From CAZLMW01 sp964560875 (GTDB taxonomy: Bacteria > Myxococcota_A > UBA9042): a DNA stretch of 30,141 bases. Positions 13,708-23,596 of this stretch are shown one piece after another. The DNA lies in assembly GCA_964560875.1 (NCBI GenBank), contig CAZLMW010000101.1, forward strand, positions 1 to 30,141, given 5' to 3'. A program made the translations under genes and the position numbers. The notes beneath the pieces were generated by a model. That model was given only the letters and a program-made list of their open reading frames with translations. It did not search any database and was not told the DNA's origin. The stretch's first letter is position 1. Each line of letters starts with the position of its first letter.

Positions 13708-15213
13708 ATGTCAAATGCAACCACGACCGGCGGGCCTGGCGGTGAGCGGCCAGGACCCGACGGCTCCGACGCCCTCGACCGAGCGCGGGCTGCCGTCGCT
13801 CAAACACGTTCGGCCGCCGCCGCCTGGGCAGCCAAGACCGCTACCCAACGCGCCGCCGCCCTGCGCGCCGTCGGCAAGAAGATCCTCGGCCAGGCCGACG
13901 AGCTCGCCCAGATCGTGCACCGCGAGACCGGCAAACCGCTCGCCGAGGCCTACTCCGCCGATGTGCTCAACGTCGCCGACCTGTTCGGCTACTGGTGCGA
14001 CCGCGGTCCGTCGATCCTCGCGCCGCGCCCCGGCCGCATTCCCAAGCTCGAGATGCCGGGCAAACGGGCCGAGGTACAGCGCGTCGCACGCGGCGTCGTG
14101 GCCATCATCGCGCCGTGGAATTTCCCGGTCGCGATCCCGATGCGCGGCATGGTGCCGGCCCTGCTCGCGGGCAACGGTGTGGTGCTCAAGGCGTCCGAAC
14201 ACACCCCTGAATCCGGCCGCTGGCTGGTGCAACGGCTGCGCGAAGAGCTCGGGCCGATCGTCGCGTGTCTCGAAGGCGCCGGGGAAGCGGGCGCGGCGCT
14301 CATCGAGGCGCAACCCGACCTGGTCCTGTTCACCGGCAGCACACTGACCGGCCGCAAGGTCGCCGTCGCCTGCGCCGAACGCGGCATCGCCTTTGACTGC
14401 GAGCTCGGCGGCAAGGACTGCGCGGTGGTGCTCGATGACGCCAATGTGCAACGCGCCGCGGCCGGGATCGCGTGGGGCATCGTCAACAACGCCGGGCAAA
14501 ATTGCGCGTCCGTGGAGCGCGTCGCCGTCCACGAGGCGATCGCCGACACTTTCGTCCCGGCCCTGGTCAAGCGGCTCGAACAGACGACCACCGACGTCAA
14601 AGAGCTCGTCACCGCCGACCAAAAAGCGCTCGTGCGCGGCCACTTGCTCGATGCGGCCGATCGCGGCGGTAAGGTGCTTTGCGGCGGCCTGCCCGACGAC
14701 CCGGAAGCGGTGATTCCACCCACCCTGATCGGCGATTTGCCCAGCGACGCCGCCGCCTGGAGAGACGAGAGCTTCGGCCCGATCGCCGTGCTGACCATCT
14801 GCAGCGACGACGACGCCCTGGTGGCCGCCGCCAACGACAGCCAATTTGGGCTCGGCGCGTCGGTTTGGACCGCAGACACCGACCGCGGCCTGCGCATCGC
14901 CGACCAGCTCGACACGGGCATGGTCTGGATCAACAACCACGCGTTCACCGGCGCCGTGCCCGACCTGCCCTGGGTGGGAACCGGCAACTCCGGCGGCGGC
15001 ATCACCAACAGCCCTGACGCGCTCGTGCACATGACCCGACCAAAGATGGTGCTGGTCGACCGCAACTCGAAATTCGAGCCGTGGTGGTACCCCTACGGCG
15101 ACTCGATGGTGGCGCTGATGAAGGCCGTCGTGAAAAAGCAGCGCGACGGCGGCGTCGGCACCTTGTTCGCGACCCTCGGCGCGCTCAACCGCCGCATGAA
15201 AGACGTCGGCTGA
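13708..15213 (+). CDS. NAD(P)-dependent aldehyde dehydrogenase
   Basis: A 501-residue member of the aldehyde dehydrogenase superfamily, oxidising an aldehyde to the acid in the cytoplasm. Catalytic residues are visible: C266 in NNAGQNCASVERV, E232 in FDCELGGKD, N138 in APWNFPVAIPM and E354 in DESFGP. The cofactor-binding FTGSTLTGRKVA stretch begins near residue 208. The length is standard, with a short Gly/Pro-rich N-terminal tail and a C-terminal extension of about 50 residues after the family domain (PWWYPYGDSMVALMKA). The SPDALVHMTRPK ending resembles the succinate-semialdehyde and aromatic-aldehyde dehydrogenase groups, but the substrate is unclear. ATG 13708 has GGGGGA seven bases upstream. 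It diverges from the GMC operon, suggesting sequential alcohol and aldehyde oxidation. Confidence 0.93.
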   Translation: MSNATTTGGPGGERPGPDGSDALDRARAAVAQTRSAAAAWAAKTATQRAAALRAVGKKILGQADELAQIVHRETGKPLAEAYSADVLNVADLFGYWCDRGPSILAPRPGRIPKLEMPGKRAEVQRVARGVVAIIAPWNFPVAIPMRGMVPALLAGNGVVLKASEHTPESGRWLVQRLREELGPIVACLEGAGEAGAALIEAQPDLVLFTGSTLTGRKVAVACAERGIAFDCELGGKDCAVVLDDANVQRAAAGIAWGIVNNAGQNCASVERVAVHEAIADTFVPALVKRLEQTTTDVKELVTADQKALVRGHLLDAADRGGKVLCGGLPDDPEAVIPPTLIGDLPSDAAAWRDESFGPIAVLTICSDDDALVAAANDSQFGLGASVWTADTDRGLRIADQLDTGMVWINNHAFTGAVPDLPWVGTGNSGGGITNSPDALVHMTRPKMVLVDRNSKFEPWWYPYGDSMVALMKAVVKKQRDGGVGTLFATLGALNRRMKDVG

Positions 15214-15277
15214 ATCGCAGCGTCTCGTGGCTCAAGAAAAGCGAGTCGCCACCGTTTGTTCTCGAGATCGTGAACCG

Positions 15278-16972
15278 TTAGCGACCTTTCGTGACGCGGA
15301 AGTCGTGCACGTAGAGTTCGTCCATGTCGGTCGTAAAGAAGCATTTTAGGGCGTCGGCGACTGTGTTGACGATCGGTTCGCCGCGGATGTTGAAGCTCGT
15401 GTTCAGCACGCACGGCACGCCGGTCAGCTCGCCAAACGCCTTGATGAGCGCGTGGTAGCGCGGGTTTTGGTCCTTGTTGACCGTCTGCACCCGGGCGCCG
15501 CCGTCGACGTGGGTGATGGCGCCGAGGTCGTCGAGTCGTTCGGGCAGCGTGTTGTAGACGCGGAGCATGTAGGGGCTCGGGACGTCGCTGTCGAAGAGGT
15601 CGCCCACCGCTGATTGCAGGCAGCTTGGCGCGAAGGGGCGGAAGGGTTCTCGGAACTTCACGCGGGCGTTGAGGGTGTCCTTGTTCTTCGCGTTGCGCGG
15701 ATCGGCGACGATGCTGCGATTGCCAAGTGCGCGGGGGCCGAACTCAGCGGCGCCTCCGAAATAGCCGATGATGTTGCCGTCTGCGAGGGCCTGGGCGGCG
15801 ATTTGCGGTGTGTTTTCGAGCTTTTCGAAGGGCACGCCCGCTTTGACCAGCTCCGCCTCGACCTGCTCGTCGGTGTAGCGCAATCCGAGGTAGTCGGTCG
15901 CCGTGATGCCATCGGGCCGCGCCTGCTTTTCGAGGCAGTGGGTGACCCAGAGTGCGGCCCCCATCGAGGTCCCGGCGTCGTCTGCGGCGGGCTGGAAGAA
16001 GCATGCGTCAAAGCCCGATTCGCGCATGATGCGGCCGTTGGCGACGCAGTTGAGGACCACACCGCCGGCCATGCCAAGGCGCGGGCTGCCGGTCTTTTCG
16101 CGGGTGATCGCGGCGAGGTGCAAGAGCAGCTCTTCGGTGACCGATTGCAGGCCGCGGGCGACGTCCTTGTGGTGCTGGGTGAGCTCGGATTCGACGCGAC
16201 GAGCGGGGCCGAAGAGGTCGACGATGCGCTGCCCGTAGCGGGGCCCGTGCTCGTGATAGAAGGCGAACGCGGACAGGTCGAGCTCGAAGCCGTCGTCGGT
16301 GAATCGCACCAGCTCGCGCACCGCGGCGACGTAGCGATCGGTGCCGTACGACGCCAGACCCATGACCTTGCCTTCGCCGTTGTTGGCGCGAAAACCCAGG
16401 TATTGCGTGAACGCGGCGTACAGCGACCCGACCGAGTGCGGGAAGTTGATGTGGTGCTTGGGCGTGATCGTGAGGCCTTCGCCGTGGCCGATAAACGTCG
16501 CGTTGCGCTCGCCATAGCCGTCGACCGTGAGGATGCCGCAGTCGGAAAACGGCGACCGAAAGAGCACGCTGGCGGCGTGGCACAGGTGGTGGGTCACGTA
16601 GACGATGCGCAGGTCGCCCTTGTTAGTCGGCAAGCGCTGTTCCAGGTACGGAGGCGGCTCGCTCGCGCCCATCATCGGCAGCAGCTGGTTGGGCACGCTG
16701 TGCAGAAATTCGAGGTGATGCCGCCACGCACCGGACATGCGCCGGTTCGGCGTCGCCGCGTGGATCGCCGGGTTCCAAAAGAAGGCGACCGTGTCGACGT
16801 CAGCGAGCTCGGCGCCGATGGTCAACAGGCAGAACTGGATGGCTTTGGTCGGGAAGCTGCTGTCGTGCTTGATGCGCGAAAAGCGTTCCTCGCGCGACGC
16901 GGCGATAACGACACCATCGCGCACGAGGGCGGCGGACGAGTCGTTGCTGTGGTTGATACCCAGGACGAGCAT
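15278..16972 (-). CDS. NodU/CmcH-family carbamoyltransferase
   Basis: A 564-residue O-carbamoyltransferase of the NodU/CmcH/TobZ family, which transfers a carbamoyl group from carbamoyl phosphate, via carbamoyl-adenylate, to a hydroxyl of a sugar or antibiotic-like acceptor. The N-terminal Kae1-like domain shows LGINHSNDSSAALVRDG at the start, the metal-binding H128-x3-H132 in THHLCHAA and LTVDGYGERN near residue 148. The C-terminal domain shows EFGPRALGNRSI, FREPFRPFAPS and PCVLNTSFNIRGEP. The length is typical. ATG 16972 has GGAG four bases upstream. No neighbouring polyketide, aminoglycoside or nodulation genes are present, so the acceptor could be a surface glycan. The upstream neighbour is the esterase lipoprotein, 45 bp away with a hairpin between. 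Confidence 0.93.
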   Translation of the reverse strand: MLVLGINHSNDSSAALVRDGVVIAASREERFSRIKHDSSFPTKAIQFCLLTIGAELADVDTVAFFWNPAIHAATPNRRMSGAWRHHLEFLHSVPNQLLPMMGASEPPPYLEQRLPTNKGDLRIVYVTHHLCHAASVLFRSPFSDCGILTVDGYGERNATFIGHGEGLTITPKHHINFPHSVGSLYAAFTQYLGFRANNGEGKVMGLASYGTDRYVAAVRELVRFTDDGFELDLSAFAFYHEHGPRYGQRIVDLFGPARRVESELTQHHKDVARGLQSVTEELLLHLAAITREKTGSPRLGMAGGVVLNCVANGRIMRESGFDACFFQPAADDAGTSMGAALWVTHCLEKQARPDGITATDYLGLRYTDEQVEAELVKAGVPFEKLENTPQIAAQALADGNIIGYFGGAAEFGPRALGNRSIVADPRNAKNKDTLNARVKFREPFRPFAPSCLQSAVGDLFDSDVPSPYMLRVYNTLPERLDDLGAITHVDGGARVQTVNKDQNPRYHALIKAFGELTGVPCVLNTSFNIRGEPIVNTVADALKCFFTTDMDELYVHDFRVTKGR

Positions 16973-16992
16973 GAGACTCCATGTGCGCTACA

Positions 16993-17014
16993 GGGGGCTT
17001 AACGGCCAGCCCCC
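16993..17014 (-). terminator. Hairpin between the esterase and carbamoyltransferase genes
   Basis: GGGGGC and GCCCCC form a six-pair GC stem with a ten-base loop, immediately after the esterase stop and about 20 bases before the carbamoyltransferase start. There is no T-run, so it is a possible weak terminator or a processing or attenuation hairpin. Confidence 0.3.
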
Positions 17015-17017
17015 GGG

Positions 17018-19582
17018 TTAGAGGCCGGCTGCGTAGGTCTTGTTGATCTTCCAGTCGGCGTCGAAGTAGCCGCCGGCGTTGAGCTTGTTGCCGCTCCACA
17101 CCAGGAAGTCCGGCATCCCCGAGCGCGACGAAAAGGGCACGACCGCGGTCAGCAGGTATTCGCTGCCCTTGGGCGCCACGATGATGGCGTCGAGGCCCTT
17201 GCCGTTGTCCCAGATCGACTGCAACGCCGAGCCGGGGAAGGATTTGCCGCCGACTGTCACGCCGTCGTTGTCCCAGCCGAGCGAAGACGGGGCGCCGGTG
17301 TCGGTGTGCGCGCGGCCGAGGTGGATGTAGTTGTAGCGCTGTCGGGTCTTCTTGGTGAGCGCGCCGGCTTCGAGCACGCAGCCATGGCCGTTGCCGATGA
17401 TCGCCCAGTGGGTCGAGAGGAAGGCGGCGAAATCGGCGTATGCGGTGTCGCCCTTGTCGTACACCCAGCACCACGGGCGGTGCATAACCTGGTTGAACGG
17501 ACCGTGCACGCCGGGGCGTTTGCCGGTTGTGGGGCCGATGACGAACGTGTCGTCGGTGAGCTTGTAGACCTTGCCGTCGATCTCGATTCCCTGCGGCCCC
17601 TTGCTGCGGATCAGCTTGCCGTTGATGACCATCGAGCGCACGTTGCCGGTCTTGAGCCGCAAGGTGGCGCCGTCAAACGTGGACTGCAGCACACAGTCGA
17701 CGTGCGGGGATGTGCTGCTGAGGATGCGCACGTAGCTGTAGTGGTCGCTGTACCACGGCCCCGGTGACGTGAACGTGAAGCTGAGCTCGGCCGGATCGCG
17801 GGTGCGTTTTTTCATCAGGTCGAAGAGCGGCTTCCAGTCGACGCAGGCGGCGCCAGGCGTGTTCTTGTCGTTATCCCACCAGTGGCCGGCTCCGATCTGC
17901 CAGTGCTTGTGCACGTCTTTGCTGACCTGCTTGGACTTGGTGTGCATGGCGAGGCCTTCGGACCATGGAACGTTGTTGTCCTTGGTGCCGTGGATGACGT
18001 AGACGGAGCGGTTGGCGAGGTTGCCGATGTAGCGGCTGGTGTCGCTGTGAGCGCGCGCACGGCTGGTCGGGAAGCTCGGTTTGGGCGACTTGCCGTAGGT
18101 GTAAAACGAGTCCCAACCCGCGGACGGGCCGACGACGTTGAAGTAGCTCGCGTGGTGGATGCCGAACTGCCAGGTGCCGTGCCCGCCCATCGAGTGACCG
18201 GTGATGTAGCGGCGGTTCGGGTCGATCTTGAAACGCTCCATCGCGTCGTGCATCGCGCCGAGATCGTTGAGGTGGCCCCACTCCTCGTGGTCGAAACCGA
18301 AACGCCGCCGGTTGGTCGGGGCGATGATGTAGATCCAATCCTTGGGCCCATACGACTTGGCCTGGCCGATTCCCGCGACGCCGGCGCCGTGCAGCGACAG
18401 GGCCATCGCGTAGGTCTTGGTGGCGTCAAACGGCTTGGGCGGTCGCACGCCGTAGTACTGGATGCTGCGGTCGACGTGCGAGCGGAAGGTCTGGCGGAAC
18501 GGATCGTCGGCGTTGATGACGGTGAGCTCGAGCTCGTGGTCGTAGGCGGCCGCGCTGTCCTTGGCCTCGACGCGCAGCTTCACCTTGAACTTGACGGGCT
18601 TTTCCTTGGTGCCGGCGGCCGGCCACTTGTGCTTGGGGCGCAGGTGAAAGCCGATATGGCTGACAGCGAGCGGTCCGATGCCGGCCCAGGACGTTGTCGA
18701 CGGCTTGAAATCGGGCGTTTCGAGGACGCTGGCGTGGATCTCGGTGTGGTTCTTGGCCGACAGGCTGAGCAGCGGCATGCCGATCCACAGCGAGTCCTGC
18801 TGACCGGCGCGCAGGTCGGGCCGGGTGAGGTCGTGCCGGTTGAGCCACAGCTCGCGTTGGGTCTTTTCGAGCAGCACACGGATCGAACGGCCGCCGCGTC
18901 CACGGGCTGCAAACGGGGTGTTGGGCTGGAGGATGACGGGCACCCGGGCCATGTCGTGACCGTAGAGGTCGCCGGGCAGTTGGCGTTTTCCGGAGTAGAC
19001 GCGCACAACGTTGCGAACACTCGAAATCGCGGGCGTCGCGGCTTTCACCTTGGGATCGACGACGAGCCAGAACGTCTGACCGTTGGCGCCTTGCTTGGGC
19101 AACACGCCCTTGTCGTTGAGCGGAGCGGCTTTCCAGGTGAGGCCATAAGCGTTGGCGCCGGCCTTGGGGACCTTGAAGTTGCCCTGGCTGAGCGCGCTGG
19201 CGACGCTGCCCGAGCCGACGGCGTAGACCCACCCGGCGATGGTCATCGCTTGGGGCAACGGGACGGTCGTCGCGCTGTGTCCGTGCGGTTTCGGATCGGG
19301 CTCGTCGGGTGCGTCCGAGGGTTTGGGTTCGCCCCACGGGAAGCTGGTGGTTGTGCCGCCCGCGTCGATGGACGAGCCGGACGCGTCGCCGCTGGACGAG
19401 CCATCCGAACCCGCAGCGGACCCGCCGTCATCGGAAGAGCCAGCGTCTGAACCCGCGTCGGTTACGCCGGCGTCGGTGGTGTCGTTGGAGCCGCCATCGC
19501 TGTCGTCGGAACAAGCGATCGCGAGCGCAGCGAACGCAATGACGCCCGCGCGGAAGAGAAATCGTAGGTGGTGCGTGTTCAT
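17018..19582 (-). CDS. Large alpha/beta-hydrolase (esterase/depolymerase-like) lipoprotein
   Basis: An 854-residue exported protein. It begins with a basic, hydrophobic signal peptide ending in AIAC (lipidated C24 predicted), followed by a roughly 55-residue Asp/Ser/Gly linker. Residues about 80-370 look like an all-beta region. An alpha/beta-hydrolase core follows, with S464 in YITGHSMGGHGTW, D535 in IHGTKDNN and H567 in IGAGHWWDND as the likely triad. This is the pattern of prolyl-oligopeptidase-like esterases and polyhydroxyalkanoate depolymerase or feruloyl esterase relatives. The C-terminal 230 residues resemble the accessory region of such peptidase-like proteins. It probably acts at the outer surface on a polymer or ester. 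ATG 19582 was chosen over an upstream TTG at 19621 because the signal peptide begins there. A strong terminator precedes it, so it likely has its own promoter. Confidence 0.8.
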   Translation of the reverse strand: MNTHHLRFLFRAGVIAFAALAIACSDDSDGGSNDTTDAGVTDAGSDAGSSDDGGSAAGSDGSSSGDASGSSIDAGGTTTSFPWGEPKPSDAPDEPDPKPHGHSATTVPLPQAMTIAGWVYAVGSGSVASALSQGNFKVPKAGANAYGLTWKAAPLNDKGVLPKQGANGQTFWLVVDPKVKAATPAISSVRNVVRVYSGKRQLPGDLYGHDMARVPVILQPNTPFAARGRGGRSIRVLLEKTQRELWLNRHDLTRPDLRAGQQDSLWIGMPLLSLSAKNHTEIHASVLETPDFKPSTTSWAGIGPLAVSHIGFHLRPKHKWPAAGTKEKPVKFKVKLRVEAKDSAAAYDHELELTVINADDPFRQTFRSHVDRSIQYYGVRPPKPFDATKTYAMALSLHGAGVAGIGQAKSYGPKDWIYIIAPTNRRRFGFDHEEWGHLNDLGAMHDAMERFKIDPNRRYITGHSMGGHGTWQFGIHHASYFNVVGPSAGWDSFYTYGKSPKPSFPTSRARAHSDTSRYIGNLANRSVYVIHGTKDNNVPWSEGLAMHTKSKQVSKDVHKHWQIGAGHWWDNDKNTPGAACVDWKPLFDLMKKRTRDPAELSFTFTSPGPWYSDHYSYVRILSSTSPHVDCVLQSTFDGATLRLKTGNVRSMVINGKLIRSKGPQGIEIDGKVYKLTDDTFVIGPTTGKRPGVHGPFNQVMHRPWCWVYDKGDTAYADFAAFLSTHWAIIGNGHGCVLEAGALTKKTRQRYNYIHLGRAHTDTGAPSSLGWDNDGVTVGGKSFPGSALQSIWDNGKGLDAIIVAPKGSEYLLTAVVPFSSRSGMPDFLVWSGNKLNAGGYFDADWKINKTYAAGL

Positions 19583-19628
19583 GCCGAGGACGTTGCGTGG
19601 TTCCGCCCCCGAATTCAACAAATCGCGG

Positions 19629-19654
19629 CGAGGGGGTTGCGTTCAACCCCCTCG
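19629..19654 (-). terminator. Strong terminator-like hairpin after the zinc-ribbon gene
   Basis: CGAGGGGGTTG and CAACCCCCTCG form a perfect 11-pair stem with a four-base loop, ten bases past the zinc-ribbon gene's stop on the minus strand. Only a short ATTTGTT stretch follows, not a clean T-tract. It separates this gene from the esterase. Confidence 0.6.
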
Positions 19655-19664
19655 TAAATCAACG

Positions 19665-20423
19665 CTACGTCGGCGCGATCACGTGGCCGTCCTCGTCATG
19701 GCCGCCGGCCGCGTAGAGGTAGCGGCTGCAGTGCGGGCACTGGACGAGCGAGCTGCCGCGCATGATCTGGGCGACAAAGCGGGGCTGCACAACCATGTTG
19801 CAGCCGGCGCAGACACCGTCGATGACACGACACACGGCGACGCCGGCGCGGGCCTTGAAGACACGGTCGTAGCGACGCACGAGCTTGGGCATCAGCAGCT
19901 TGGTCACTTCGCCGCGGCGCGACTCGACCTCGCCGATCTGGCCGTCCATCTTCTCAAGGCTGCCCGCGTTGTTGTTGGCTTCGGTGTTGGCCAGCTCGCG
20001 CAGCTCCGTGACCTTCTCTTCTTCTTTGTTGATGGTGTTGCGGAACTCGTCGATAGCGGTCGACAGGCGATCCACTTCGTCTTCGCGGTTGGCGATGTTG
20101 CGGCGGATGTTGTCGAGCTCACGGTTGACCGCGACGTATTCCTTGCTACGCGTCACGCCCGACAGCTTCGTCTTCGACTTCTGAAGCTTCTCGCGCTCCA
20201 TCTCGAGCTCGCCGCTCTTCTTTGTGAACCACGCTTCAGCTTCGGTGAGCTTCTCGCGCATCTCGGCGAGCTGGCCGTCGCGGTGTTCGAGCACTTTGCG
20301 GAGGCGCTCAAGGTTGCCGATCATCGAATCTCGGCTCTCGCGGACGTCGCGGATTTCATCGTCGATCGATTGCAACCGGCGAAGGACGTCGAGGATTTCA
20401 CGGGGCTCGGTCACGTACGTCAT
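19665..20423 (-). CDS. DUF164-type coiled-coil / C4 zinc-ribbon protein
   Basis: A 252-residue protein with a long coiled coil (about residues 10-180, Glu/Lys/Arg/Leu heptads) and a C-terminal zinc ribbon, the architecture of the DUF164/zf-RING_7 family. The zinc site is visible as C205-x2-C208 in GVCAGCNM and C229-x2-C232 in VQCPHCSRYLY; C198 is extra. Family members are cytoplasmic, are thought to bind nucleic acid or act as scaffolds, and often neighbour RNase H or sigma-factor genes. The function here is not established. ATG 20423 has AGGAG nine bases upstream. A tRNA gene lies 37 bp upstream on the same strand and a strong hairpin follows the stop. Confidence 0.88.
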   Translation of the reverse strand: MTYVTEPREILDVLRRLQSIDDEIRDVRESRDSMIGNLERLRKVLEHRDGQLAEMREKLTEAEAWFTKKSGELEMEREKLQKSKTKLSGVTRSKEYVAVNRELDNIRRNIANREDEVDRLSTAIDEFRNTINKEEEKVTELRELANTEANNNAGSLEKMDGQIGEVESRRGEVTKLLMPKLVRRYDRVFKARAGVAVCRVIDGVCAGCNMVVQPRFVAQIMRGSSLVQCPHCSRYLYAAGGHDEDGHVIAPT

Positions 20424-20460
20424 GCGGCGCCACTCCTGGCTGGATGATGTGTTCTGGCGG

Positions 20461-20533
20461 TGGGCCCACCAGGATTCGAACCTGGGACCAGCCGGTTATG
20501 AGCCGGCAGCTCTAACCGCTGAGCTATAGGCCC
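20461..20533 (-). tRNA. tRNA with CAU anticodon (Ile2 preferred, Met possible)
   Basis: The 73-nt cloverleaf folds with a seven-pair acceptor stem (GGGCCTA/TGGGCCC, one wobble), a four-pair D stem with loop AGCGGTTA, an anticodon stem GCCGG/CCGGC around CTCATAA, a five-base variable loop and a T arm CCAGG-TTCGAAT-CCTGG. The anticodon is CAU. The general sequence resembles tRNA-Ile2, in which C34 is modified by TilS to lysidine to read AUA, but elongator tRNA-Met shares the same loop, so identity is not settled. Discriminator A73 is followed by CCG, so the terminal CCA is not encoded. Confidence 0.95.
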
Positions 20534-20847
20534 GGTCTCTCCGCGTTTCGCCGGCAAAAATGCATAGCGAAGCCGCAAGGACCGCGGAGGTGTGCCCCCG
20601 CCGTCCAAAGATGTCAACCCTTCGGTCGAGTTGTCGGGCGGTTGGCGCCGTTGGAGTGGTCAAGCTGGCCGCATCGCAGATAGGCCGTCCGGTGTCGTCA
20701 AGCTGGCCGCATCGCAGACAGGCCGTCCGCAGGACCGGACCGGATGGGCAGGCCGAGAGAATCACACTTTCCTGGTCAGGGGCGCCGCTGAGCCCCTCAA
20801 CGAAAAATCGCAACAGCCTGTGGCGCATGACAATGCGCGACAAGCTC
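20534..20847. other. Non-coding interval between the tRNA and rpoD
   Basis: About 314 bases with no convincing gene. On the side near rpoD it holds a GCGCAT/ATGCGC hairpin (20823-20838) and an AGGGGC/GCCCCT stem (20778-20797), either of which could end the dnaG-rpoD transcript, though neither has an adjacent T-run. In the middle is a 38-bp tandem repeat. Near the tRNA, minus-strand TATGCA at 20561-20566 could be its -10; a TTGACA box at 20612-20617 has no good -10 at the expected spacing. Confidence 0.5.
20659..20729. repeat. Two-copy 38-bp tandem repeat
   Basis: GTCAAGCTGGCCGCATCGCA is followed by GA(T/C)AGGCCGTCCG. The unit starts at 20659 and again at 20697, so the period is 38 bases; the second copy is incomplete. 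The copies differ at one base over 33. On the minus strand each copy ends in TTGAC, like a -35 element, pointing toward the tRNA. Confidence 0.8.
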
Positions 20848-23592
<2,745 letters not shown>

Positions 23593-23596
23593 CTCG

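Noticed and set aside
20612..20617. Perfect TTGACA upstream of the tRNA on the minus strand
   Set aside because: No acceptable -10 occurs at 16-18 bases, so it was not called as a promoter.
20659..20729. CRISPR array
   Set aside because: Only two adjacent copies with no spacers and no cas genes. It is a simple tandem duplication.
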